Assembly (NCBI GenBank): GCA_021292165.1
Contig: CM037880.1
Coordinates: 223,478,467-223,542,466 of the forward strand
Direction of reading: 5' to 3'
Source: Shinisaurus crocodilurus
Lineage: Eukaryota; Chordata; Lepidosauria; Squamata; Shinisauridae
DNA length: 64,000 nt
Every line of letters starts with the position of its first letter. Position 1 is the stretch's first letter. Shown here in pieces: positions 11,237 to 21,700 of this stretch. The translations under genes were made by a program, and so were the position numbers. The notes beneath the pieces are model-generated. The model made no database searches and had not been told where the DNA came from. It saw only the letters and a program-made list of their open reading frames with translations.

Positions 11237-12558
11237 CATAAGAAGAGGAGTCCTGAAGCGGGATCAGACCAAAGGCCCCTCTGCTCCAGGTCCCTGCTGG
11301 GCTCTGCCAGCTGAACCGGGCTGCCTCACTAGGAAACTCTCCCCGTTTCTCTCCATTGCATGCCCTTAGGTTCTCCAGCAGCACACCCAATGATACACAA
11401 GGCGGTGGTGCAGCGGAGGGCCCCGGGGCTGGCCCTGCCATCAGGCGGGGTGAGACGACCACCTCAGGTGGCAGATGCTGGACGGAGCCCCTGGCAGTTC
11501 CTCCTGAGCCCCGGGCATCCCCCCCACCCCAGTGTACCCTCATGAAAGCTAAATTAGTGGAACAACCATCTGACCTGCGGTTTTTCCTCTTCATGCCATC
11601 CCAGCACTTCCCACAAAAATGCAACAGGAACAAGGAAAGCAGTTTAGAAAGGTTTTCTGGTAGCTAATGTGGAGGCAAAGCTCCTTGTAATTCCCCCCCC
11701 CCCATTATAATTTATGGAAGCGGGAGACACGAATGCTATGGCTCTCTCTCTCTCTCCCACACACACACACACACACACACAGATTTGTCTGCCTACTTCT
11801 GCCTATCTCTGTCTCGCTGCAGAGACAGATGGGAGGGAAATGGCTCCACCCAGCAGCAGCAGCAGCAAACCCAGAGAATTCCTGAGCAGGAACTAAGTTT
11901 GCACAAGACTCTGCAGCTCAACTCCAAAGTCATATGTAGCATCTGCAAAGTTTTGTGCCTTGGGTTACTCTTCCCTAGGCATGATCTTTCCAGCCTGAAG
12001 AGGGAAAGGGTAAAGAAGGACTAAGGTTGGGGTTTTTTTTTTTTTTATATGCGTTCTTTTTAAAAAAGCACGTTTCCCTCCCTTTGATCACCCGCTGCCA
12101 AACCTGTTTGTGGGATCCCAGCTTTTCTCTGCAGCTGTTTCCAGGACGCTCCAGCACACTCCCTTTGTTCACGGGGGCTGCTGCTGCTGCTTTGGAGATT
12201 CCCCCCCCCCCCTAAATCCCCTGTGCCAGGAAAGCAGCGGCCCTGAGCGCGCGTGCTTGGGAGTCCTCCCCACCTCAGCCTCCTTTTCCCACCTCGGCTC
12301 CAGCGTTCCCTCCCCCCAAGCCTCGCCGTGGCCAGTCCTGAAGGCGCAGAGAGAGAGAGAGAGAGCTTCCCTGCCTTGCTACGACTTCCCCACGGGAGGA
12401 AGGAGCGGTATGAAGGGAGGCTGCCGCTGTGTTCCGCTCTGCCCTGCCCTGCCTTACCCTTACCCTGCCTAGGACACTTCCTGGTCGCAAAAAGGACGCG
12501 ACGGGACCCAGTGGTCCAGCGTGGCGGTGCGGTTACTTGCCGCTCCTCCTGTTGTGTG
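11237..12558. other. No gene recognised
   Basis: Mixed GC-rich sequence with simple repeats (AC at 11757, GA at 12351) and poly-C runs. No splice-consistent exon seen. 9414-9757, 10255-11084 and 14432-14587 are likewise empty apart from simple repeats. Confidence 0.45.
11755..11781. repeat. (AC)n microsatellite
   Basis: Run of CA units after a CT-rich stretch. Confidence 0.9.
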
Positions 12559-12559
12559 T

Positions 12560-12639
12560 TCCAGACTATGGCTCACGTGCCCACAGGGAGGTCCCTACGT
12601 GCCACCTGTGGCACGCGTGCCATAGGTTCGCCATCACTG
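12560..12639. mobile_element. Right end of an OC1-like hAT element
   Basis: cgtgcccacagggaggtccc and ccataggttcgccatcactg match the right end of 51535-51977. The left end was not found. Confidence 0.75.
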
Positions 12640-12745
12640 GTCTATGATCTTTCTAGGTAAAGCTCAAATGGATACAAGGTGAGAGCAGTGACAACTCACA
12701 GCAGTTGTAAGCCAGACTGTGGTTTCTCCTCCTCCTCCTCCCGGT

Positions 12746-13676
12746 CAGGACCGGTGCAGGGCAGTTTGGCGCCCTAGGCAAAGTCATAATTAGCGCCCCC
12801 CCCTCTCGTGCCGGGGGGGGGGGCTCCGGAGCAAAGCAGCCGGGAAATGCCCTGACTGGGGACCAGCCTCCCCCAACACCCCCAACCACAAGGCAGGAGC
12901 GTGCCTGCCACGTTCATGGAAAAGATCCAGGCAAATCGAGGCAGCAATGGCCGCGCAGTGGGACAGCAAAAGGGCGGCTGTGGGGAGCTGCAAACCGAAC
13001 TGCGAGCGGGGTGGGGGGGGTCACTGGGGCATCTCTGCCAGATTTCCTTCGGGGTCTTAAGGCCCGCCCAGGCCGGTTCGGCGGATGAAAATGGAGAGGG
13101 GCGGAGGACAGGCAGTTGCGGGAAAGAAGGCTGGGGGCGAACGGGAAACGGGGCGGGGACACTTTGATTTGAGCCGCGGAACCTGCTTCCAACGTCCAGC
13201 GTGCTCAGCCTTGGGCCCCGGGGACGTGCCAGCTCACGGGAAACGTCCACGTGCCTGTGAGCACGTGCAAAGCGCCCCTTCCCTCTGAGGAGCCATGAGC
13301 ATCCCCGACTGGAAAGGCTTCCCGGGGAGGCGCGGCATAGGCTGCCTCCGGAGCTGGTCCCTGTCCGTCTCCCGCACTCACTCACCTGAGCAGGGCGCCC
13401 AGCAGGAGCCACTGCGCTCGCATCCCTCAGCCGCGCGGCATCCCCTGCCGGCGAGGGGGGCGGAAGGCGGGTGGGCGGCGAGAGTCGTGGCGGTGGCGTT
13501 AAAAAATGAAGATAAAACGAAAACCCTACGTGGCATTAAAATAACTTGATATTTCGGATCAATTTTAGATAACATGCATTTTAGCGCAGTATTTTTTTTC
13601 AAGGCGTTTCTGGCGCCCTCTTTAGCTCGGCGCCCTAGGCAACCGCCTAGTTGGCCTAATGGTGGCGCCGGCCCTG
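12746..13676. mobile_element. hAT element, family B, long GC-rich form
   Basis: Ends CAGGACCGGTGCAGGGCAG and GGTGGCGCCGGCCCTG. 8-bp duplication ctcccggt (12738-12745, 13677-13684). 931 bp, no transposase frame recognised. Confidence 0.92.
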
Positions 13677-13719
13677 CTCCCGGTGCTAGCTAACACAGCA
13701 AAGCGGGGATGGTTTATGT

Positions 13720-14422
13720 CAGGGGTCCTCAAACTTTTTAAACAGGGGGGCCAGTTCATTGTCTCTCAGACTGTTGGGGGGCCGGAACTATAGTTTGAAA
13801 AAAATATGAACAAATGGATCAAGTAAAAAAAAGGACCCGGGTCTTTCTTTTTTTTTTACTTGATGGGGGTGCATTTTTTCCCCCTTAAATGGAAAGTTAT
13901 TTTATTTATTTATTTATTTATTTATTTCATTTTTATGCCGCCCAATAGCCGAAGCTCTCTGGGCAGTTTACAGCAATTAACAAGACAGTCCCTGCCCTCA
14001 GGCTCACAATCTAAAAAGACACGACACACAAGGAAAAAGGAATGGGGAGGGAAGAAGGGGGAATATTAATGAATACTCCTGGCAGGGCTGGTGGTATTTG
14101 CATATATAGTTGCACAATTGTTTCATGCCTAACACGAATATGCCGTACTTTTGTTTTTGCCATCACACAAATGAGCATACTCTGCTTCAATCCAAGGTAG
14201 CATTTTTGAAACATTAGAAATCTGACTTAGCTACATCAGCTCATACATAAGAGGTAAAACACCACCACTAATTTTTCCATATTATGGAAAAGAATTAAAA
14301 GAATCGGCGCTTGAAGCGAAAGAGTTAAAAAAAAAGTCTGCTTCTGCCAATCGGCTGGCGGGCCGGATAAAAAGGCAAGGCGGGCCGGATGTGGCCCGCG
14401 GGCCTTAGTTTGAAGACCCCTG
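13720..14422. mobile_element. hAT element with CAGGGGTCCTCAAACT end
   Basis: Ends CAGGGGTCCTCAAAC and TTTGAAGACCCCTG. Duplication gtttatgt (13712-13719, 14423-14430). An antisense LINE tail (cgcccaatagccgaagctct) was inserted inside at about 13890-14070. Confidence 0.92.
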
Positions 14423-14587
14423 GTTTATGTTATTACAGGTCTTTGCTCTTGTGGATGGTGACGGTTCTTATCTGGTAAACATTTGAGCTTTGTACAGAAA
14501 TGCCATGCCATTTCTGGCCCCACTGTTTGCAATGCTTTCCCCTTTGGAGCCATGTGTATGGATAATCTGCCAGCGAGGGTCACTCTT

Positions 14588-14672
14588 CATAGAATCAAAG
14601 AATAGTAAGAGTTGAAAGGGGCGTATAAAAGGCCATCGAGTCCAACCCCCTGCTCAGTGCAGGAATCCTGTA
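14588..14672 (-). mobile_element. CR1 tail fragment
   Basis: About 85 bp matching the last part of CR1 (atagaatcaaagaatag, ccatcgagtccaaccccc). Confidence 0.8.
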
Positions 14673-14683
14673 TCTAGGAACAT

Positions 14684-15010
14684 GGGAAGCTGCCTTGGTC
14701 TATCTCGCCCAGTATTGTCGACACTGACTGGCAGCAGCGGCTCTCCAGGGTTTCAGGCAGGATTCTTTCCAAGCCCTACCTGGAGACGCCGGGGATCGAA
14801 CCCCGGACCTTGTACATGCAAAGCACGTGTTCTATCACACTGAGCTCTGGTCCCTCCCTGCAGCACCTGGTATTCCAAGGCAGAGTCACCCATTCAAGGC
14901 CCGACCCCGCTTAGCTTCCGCGATCGGGCTGTTCAGATGTTCAGGCAGGAGTTTTCCAGCCCTACCTGGAGATGCCCAGGATCGAACCTGGGGCCTTCTG
15001 CATGCTCTTC
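14684..15010 (-). mobile_element. Two tRNA-derived SINE copies (14684-14850, 14935-15010)
   Basis: Both show antisense B boxes (ggggatcgaaccccgg; caggatcgaacctgg). The first also has the distal body cccagtattgtcgacactga. Confidence 0.75.
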
Positions 15011-15202
15011 CTCTGTGCCACCGCCCCTCCCCCTCTGGCAAAGTGGGCTCTAGCCCACCCAAACTTCTGCCAATCCGCCATGATAAATGTGTTGGTTTTT
15101 AAGAGGCTCCATGGCTCTTGTTTTTGCCAAAACAGGCTAGAGGGAGGTCTGTGCCGCTGGAGATGGAACCTTACCTTCCTTGCTTTGGACAGTACCTAGC
15201 CC

Positions 15203-15502
15203 AGCCTCCCCCAATCTGGCACCCTTCAGGCGTGTTGGACTATGACTCCCATCATCCACAGCCAGGGTGATGATGGAAGTTGTAGTCCAACGTCGAGAGC
15301 ACATAATGCAGGCCCCACGCTGAAGCTAAGCAGGTATGAGCCGGGTCAGTGCTTGGATGGGTGACTGCCTGGGCTGCCCACATCTGTTCTCCTGCGTTGA
15401 GCAGCGGGTTGGACTCGGTGGCCTTGTAGGCCCCTTCCAACTCTACAGTATTCTATGATTCAATAACACATCTGGAGGGCACCAGGTTGGGGAAGGCTGA
15501 TC
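15203..15502. mobile_element. Family C MITE interrupted by a 5S SINE
   Basis: Left arm plus core runs to about 15295 (gttgtagtccaac) and the right arm (acacatctggagggcaccag) resumes at 15468, with the 5S-derived SINE between. Confidence 0.82.
15296..15466 (+). mobile_element. 5S-rRNA-derived SINE with CR1-like tail
   Basis: gaagctaagcaggtatgagc and gcttggatgggtgactgcct match the 5S rRNA internal promoter. It is followed by ttgagcagcgggttggactc and a tctatgattc tail as in CR1. It lies inside a palindromic MITE. Confidence 0.82.
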
Positions 15503-15695
15503 TAGCCCTTAGAGCAGCCCATCTCCAGGGATTGGGTTAAGCCTGGGTGAGGCAGGCGCGCTTGCTCCCAGCGGGCCCCTAGTTATTATCTTAAGGGTGG
15601 GGCAGGATTAGAACCACCGGAGCAGAATGAATTGTCCTGCTCTGTTTGCTGTTTGTCTTGGCCACAACATTGCTCTGCCCATGAAGCATCAGGAA

Positions 15696-15863
15696 CAGGA
15701 CCGGTGCAAGGCAGTTTGGTGCCCTAGGCAAGATCAGATATTTAGCGCCCCCCTCCTTCCCACTTGAGAGCGCTGTATTTTTTTTTCAAGGCGTTTCTGG
15801 CGCCCCCTTTAGCCCTGCGCCCTAGGCAGCTGCCTAGTTGGCCTAATGGTAGCACCGGCCCTG
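15696..15863. mobile_element. hAT MITE, family B short form
   Basis: 168 bp with duplication atcaggaa (15688-15695, 15864-15871). Confidence 0.94.
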
Positions 15864-16026
15864 ATCAGGAACTTAACCGCAAAAGAAAGAACAGCAACAG
15901 CAGCCTGGCTGGAAAAAGGCCCATCTTTTTGTCACCTGCCTTGAAGTCTTCCCGATTTTGTTCAAACATACAGATGGAAATCCGTAGAAGTACTGTCTGT
16001 CGGAGAGGGCTTACGTGATGTACTGC

Positions 16027-16552
16027 GTACTTGAGTACTGCGTCCAGTTCTGGGCACCTCACTTTAAGAAGGACATAGACAAACTGGAGAGGGTTCAGAG
16101 GAGGGCAACAAGGATGATAAAGGGACTGGAAACAAGGCCATATGAGGAGAGACTGAAAGAACTGGGCATGTTTAGCCTTCAGAAGAGGAGACTGAGGGGA
16201 GATATGATCGCACTCTTCCAGTATTTGAAGGGATGTCACACAGAGGAGGGCAAAGATCTCTTCTCCTTCATCCCAGTTTGCAGGACACGGAATAATGGGC
16301 TCAAGTTACAGGAACCTAGATTCCACCTAAACATCAGGAAAAATTTCCTGACTGTCAGAGCAATAAGACAATGGAATCAACTACCTAGGGAGGTGGTGGG
16401 CTCTCCCACTCTGGAGGCATTCAAGGTGCAGCTGGACAGACATCTGTCAGAGATGCTTTGACCTAGATTCCTGCATTGAGCAGGGGGTTGGACTCGATGG
16501 CCTTGTAGGCCCCTTCCAACTCTACTTTTCTATGATTCTATGATTCTATGAT
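16027..16552 (+). mobile_element. CR1 LINE 3' fragment, ORF2 C terminus open
   Basis: Encodes [20 protein letters not shown] through [20 protein letters not shown] without a stop, then tctatgattctatgattc. A typical 5'-truncated CR1. Confidence 0.92.
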
Positions 16553-16581
16553 CAAGGTGTGCCTGCATACATTGTGTACAT

Positions 16582-16687
16582 CAGTGTTCTCCAACCTTGG
16601 GTCCCCAGATGTTTTTGGCCTACAACTCCCAGCATGCTGGGAGTTGTAGGCCAAAAACATCTGGGGACCCAAAGTTGGAGAACACTG
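16582..16687. mobile_element. Palindromic hAT MITE, family A
   Basis: 8-bp duplication gtgtacat on both sides (16574-16581, 16688-16695). Confidence 0.94.
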
Positions 16688-16917
16688 GTGTACATAGTGG
16701 CCGATGGGGATTTAAAAAGCCCCCATCCTTGCAGGTTCTTTGTTCTCTTGTAGGTGAGGAGATCTTGTTAGTCTAATGCAGCAGAAGCAACGGAGAGTCT
16801 TATGGCTCCTCAGATTCCAGCAGCTTTCGTGGACTTGAAGGCTTTCACTGCAGCCTCCCCCAGCCCGGCACCCTCCAGATATGTTGGATTAGTAATAAGA
16901 TGTTAAGTGAAGAAGTA

Positions 16918-17177
16918 CAGTCATGCCTTGGATTGAGAGCATAATTCATTCCGGAAACGTGCTTGTAATCCAAAACACCCTTATATCAAAACGAAATCCC
17001 CCCAAAAAAATTTGTACAAGAGATTTTTAATTTAAGCCGTACTACAGTACTTGTATTACAAGACGTCGCTTTTATATCAAGTAATAAATAAATAAATAAA
17101 TAAATATTTACCGTAAAAATTTGCTTGTCTTGCAAAACGCTCTCAAACCAAGTTACTTGCAATCCAAGGTATTACTG
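16918..17177. mobile_element. Mariner-like MITE, TA-flanked
   Basis: Ends CAGTCATGCCTTGGATTG and CAATCCAAGGTATTACTG between TA dinucleotides; AT-rich body with a (TAAA)n run. Confidence 0.87.
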
Positions 17178-17288
17178 TATTGTATTGTCGTTATTTTAAT
17201 AGTGTACTGAAAGGTCAATTCATACTTTATGTGGAAACTTGAGTTGGCCATCCTTTGTACACTCAGCAGGCAGCTGCGTCCAATCCTG

Positions 17289-17472
17289 GTTCCCTGAGAA
17301 GTGTACCGGTAACCTGTGTCCTCACTGTGGGAAGCTGTGTGGATCTAGAATTGGCCTCCACAGTCACTTACGGACCCATCGCTAGAGTCTACACAATCTT
17401 CTTTAGAATTTCCTCCTTTTATCCTGGAAGACAATCTTACTCGGTCACGAGTGATCGCCTGATGATGATGCT
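17289..17472 (+). mobile_element. 3' fragment of the zinc-finger LINE
   Basis: Matches the last ~180 bp of the 31256-34400 element, from GGTAACCTGTGTCCTC to the TGATGATG tail. Confidence 0.88.
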
Positions 17473-17474
17473 TT

Positions 17475-18299
17475 CACAGGCAATGCCTAAATCAGCCTTT
17501 GTGGGCCCTGCATTTATAATTCACATCAGAAACCTACATTGCCTAAAAAGTACATGTTGTTCTTGTTGTTGTTTGTAAGCGGCTCTTTTTTGTTTTTCTA
17601 TCTGAGGCTTCCCACTTTTGTATTCAAAATTTCTGGCACCTTGAGCTGATCTCCTCTGTGCATGTGCAAAGCACTTCCTCCAAGAGACGCAAGCGTTTCT
17701 TCAGGAACTACAGTGCAAAATGCCTTTGCGCATGTCCAGAGTATCCTCCTCCGATGAATATCCTTTCTCTCTCCCTCTTAACCCAGGCTATCACAATAAA
17801 GGACTGAATACACACTCCCCACCCCCAATCTTTACCCTTCCGCGCTGGCACCTGGCCGGGAGCATAGAATTCTGGCTGGGACAGTAACGCCTTAGCTGTT
17901 TGGCAAACTTTTCTGTGAGTTTGTTTGCACCTTAGCATAGCCGCACAAGTAACTCATTCTGGGCTGGAAAGGGACCTGAGCGTCTGTTGTGAAACGCCCC
18001 ACCTCCTCTGCCTTCCTCCTCCTCCTCCTCCTCCTCCCAGTCTGGGTCCTGTGATAGTGGAGCATCTCCTTGCACTCCAGACAGGACGTGCGGTGTGGTG
18101 GGTGAGCTCATACAAACGGTTGGGCAAGAGGCCTGGGCGCACTCATTTCCTCCCTGGCTGGGGGCTGCTTGCCTCTTCATTTCATTTCATTTATTTCATT
18201 TATTTCTTCCTCGTGGTCCTCCGGCTAGCTGCAGTCTCTCCCACAGGGGCTCTTGCCGCCGCCGCCGCCGCCGCCTCTTGCCAAGAGCTTCCTCTCTAT
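17475..18299. other. Upstream flank of SLC39A4, nothing recognised
   Basis: Holds a (CCT)n run at about 18010-18038 and a LINE-tail-like ttcatttcatttatttcatt at 18177-18200. No exon of another gene. Confidence 0.45.
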
Positions 18300-18531
18300 C
18301 AAGGCGAGGCATCTGGAGCTGGACAGGCCCTGTGGAATGGTTAACCTGAGGCAATCTCGCCCGGAGCCAATCATAGGAGACCGCGGGGCAGAGCAGCCAA
18401 GAGACTAGAGCGCCGAGGAGGCTCCTGCCCAATCCATTCCTGGAGAACCCTCTCTTCCCAGTGGCAGCAGCACCAGCAGTTGCTCCCCAAGCCCCAGAAG
18501 GACCGTCTTCCCCAGGCAGCCCTGCCCAGTC
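18300..18531 (+). promoter_or_regulatory. Putative SLC39A4 5' flank with CCAAT box
   Basis: GC-rich sequence directly before the start codon. A GCCAATCA motif (CCAAT-box match) lies near 18366 and a TGGTTAACC motif near 18338. No TATA box is visible, so the transcription start cannot be placed. A (GCC)n run sits just upstream at about 18255-18276. Confidence 0.4.
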
Positions 18532-18738
18532 ATGCTCCTTCTCACCTGGGCGCCCCTCGCGCTCTTCTGCCTGGCGGGCCCCGCGATGCCAGGGCTGCCC
18601 GCTCTGGAGCCTGCCGTGACGGCGCTCTGGACTCTCCTGTCGTCGAGCAAAGAAGGCTCTCTGCCCCGTGGCGCCGTGGAGGACCTGTTAAATATCGCGG
18701 CGGCCCGTGTGCAGTGCCCAGCAGTGCCGTGTGGAAAG
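18532..18738 (+). CDS. SLC39A4: SLC39A4 exon 1 (residues 1-69)
   Basis: Starts at ATG 18532 with a hydrophobic leader ([16 protein letters not shown]) typical of a signal peptide. It ends in the conserved [10 protein letters not shown] segment, whose cysteines align with the mammalian ectodomain. The donor is AAAG|gtaacg, phase 0. The ATG was chosen because the signal peptide follows it at once. Confidence 0.93.
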
Positions 18739-21700
18739 GTAACGAGGGGTGGGTGGAAGCCGCCAGGTGCAATCTTCCCGGCCTGGTTGCAGGGCGCCGT
18801 GCTTGGGTCAAACTCCAGCTTGGGGGCAAAGGGCTGGAGGCGCCGGCAGGACGTGCTTTGGCCTCGGGGAGCAGGTCTGACTGAGGCAGGGAGGCACCGA
18901 GGAGCAGGGCCGGTGCTACCATTAGGCCCACTAGGCGGCTGCCTAGGGCACCGGGCTAAAGGGGGCGCCAGGAGCATAGGGCTGGAGGGAGGGAGGGCTC
19001 AAGTGGGAAGAGGGGGGCGCTAAATATCTGATCTTGCCTAGGGTACCAAACTGCCTTGCACCGGCCCTGCCGAGGAGTGGGGTTCAAGCACACAAGGCCG
19101 CCGAGGCAGCGAGAGGGTGGCCTCCTGCGGATGGAAAGGGCAGATGCTCCAGTTCAGCCAAATTCCCAGAGACAGGCCCTGCTCTCTGCTCCCGCTCCCT
19201 GGTAAATCATTCTACTGGGGTGTACCTTTTGGGAGCGGGGGGGGGGGGAGGCTTGGTGAAAACGGTCGTAGTCAGCGCAGGTTGCAGGAATTGCCGTGCT
19301 TCGGGTTTCTGCCTCCTGCCCCGGGCATGTAGAAGCGAAATTCTCTGAGGAGCCTTGCCTGCGCACGTTCGCACGTGTCCGTCTCGTTCCCAACGCAGAC
19401 AAGGAAGATAGCGCCCTGTTAAGGTGCCGCCACAGGCGCGGCGGCGAGGCTCATTTGGAACGGTTAATGACAGCCAGGTTGGTCGGACCCGCGATGCTAA
19501 TCGCAACTAGAAACTTTTTAACCGGACGGAACGAACAGTGGAGCTTTTTTCATTCGGTCGGGAACGGGCTAGTGCAGAATGGATGAATGCATGCAGGGCC
19601 GGTGCTACCATTAGGCCAACTAGGCAGCCGCCTAGGGCGCAGGGCTAAAGGGGGCGCCAGAAATGCCTTGAAAAAAAATACAGCGCTCTCAAGTGGGAAG
19701 GGGGGGGCGCTAAATATCTGATCTTGCCTAGGGCACCAAACTGCCTTGCACCGGTCCTGAATGCATGCAGCACCACAAGCAGGTGGCGTCACTAAGGCAG
19801 CCTTCCCCCAACCTGGCGCTCTCCAGGTGTGTTGGACTACAACTCCCATCAGCCCCAGCTGGGGCTGATGGGAGTTGTAGTCCAACACACCTGGAGAGCG
19901 CCAGGTTGGGGGAAGGCTGCACACAAAATCCTTCCGGAGTGTGTAATGCGGGCGGGGGCGGGCAGGTGGCAGTGATCCCTGGGCATGCGTACTGGTACTG
20001 GAGTGCTTCCAGACGGGGCTTTTATTGTGCTAATTGCCCTGCCTCATTCACAGAATTTGATGGGGTGAGAGTGGGGTCGAGATAATGCTGCCTTTCATTT
20101 GTAACCTGCCCGTATTTTCCTCCTTTTTTCTTACTAGAAAAATAGAAACAGTTAAGGAGGAAAAGACAGGACAGCTACACAATGCCTTTTGATTGGCAGC
20201 GCTCAGAACCCTCTGTCTTGAAACATCCTAGGGTCACTGTTTTCATCTGTGTAATGCTGGGCGGGCGGATATGAAATTCCCATCCCATCCCATTCTGCTG
20301 GGGAAGGCTCAACATCCCTGCCCTGAGATCACTGAACGTAGAGAGGCAAAAGTATAGGTCGCCCTCTCCCCGCTTGCGTAAAGTTGGGGGTGGAGATTAA
20401 TCCATGCTAATGACTGCGAGTACAGAATTGGGGAGGGGGGCAGAGGCGGTGTTAGGGGGCAGCCCACTAGGACTGGAGCCCTGAATCTTCTTTCATTTGG
20501 AGCCCCCACATTTCTGGGAGACCATCTGCCCCACCAGCCTGCTGTCTATGGGCACTTGCTCAAATAAAGGTTGCACCGGATCCCCCTGGATTAGCTGCTT
20601 TTTGCCCACGTGGGCTTCACCTCCTGCCCCCCCATCTTTCTGCCTGAGGTTTTTTTTTTCTGAAACCAAATGGCCTCCTCTCCCTGTCCATGCATCCCTT
20701 TTTACAAATAGGGGCGTCCTTAGGAGACAGGGTCCTTTAAAGACACACACACAGAAAGACTATAGAGCATATATAAATTAGCATATGCAAATGTGTGGGG
20801 TTTTGTTTTGTTTTTTGGTCCTGTGGGCCTGAGTCCCGGATCGTTTCAGTACCTAGCCCTGCTCCAGAGAGCTTCGGCTGTGGGGCGGTATAGAAATGAA
20901 ATAAATGAAATTAAATGAAATGGGGTGGGGCGGGGTGGGTTAGCGGTGGGTAATTTATCCCAGATTAATAAACAAGAAGGGACAAGAAATTGATTTTGGA
21001 GAGCTGATGTAACTTAGTGACCCCTCTTCTGAAGCTAAGTGTGCCAGTGTGTGTGTGTGTGTGTGTGTGAGTGAGTGATTTCCCCCTAAAGCAAATACTA
21101 GCACAGTGCTTTCCAACCTTGGGTCCCCAGATGTTGCTGGCCTACAGCTCCCAGCATACCCAGCCAGCATGGCTAATGGCAAGGGATTCTGGGAGCTGTA
21201 GTCCAGCAACATCTGGGGACCCAAGGTTGGAGAGCCCTAACTATCAGGGCAAAGTCTGGCTCCAACCCAGTGTGTATGTCCCAGAAGAAGGAAACACTGA
21301 GCAAAGTCTTGTTTTTTAAAGATTTGCAATAAAGCCCCCCCCCCAGGGTATCCAACCCCCATTATTTTAGGTCTGCTGATCCTTCAGGAATGCTCCAGTG
21401 GGATTTCCCCACCAAAGCAGGCAAAAGCAGCACCAGTTGAATTTCTACCTACCATGCAGCTGTCAAAGGTGCTGGAGCCTATTGAAATGGCCCTATTGAC
21501 AAGCCTGCCCCATACAGCAGAAGAACTGAAGGGAACCCTGCTTCTGAGATGGCCAATTTCTGAAGCTGAGCTTTTAAAGGCAGCTTGATCTGCAGTAATT
21601 ACGGTAACTAACTCCAGCCCATTCCTGTAGATCAGTGTTCTCCAACCTCGGGTCCCCAGATGTTTTTGGCGTAGCTGGCTGGGGCATGCTGGGAGTTGTA

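Noticed and set aside
12774..13412. 212-codon minus-strand frame
   Set aside because: Lies within a hAT element with exact target duplication; GC-driven, no transposase motif.
16015..16461. 148-codon frame resembling a conserved protein
   Set aside because: It is the C terminus of CR1 ORF2, not a host gene.
1..18531. Search for VPS28 or another gene upstream of SLC39A4
   Set aside because: Mammalian synteny suggests VPS28, but no exon-like stretch of it was recognised within 18.5 kb.
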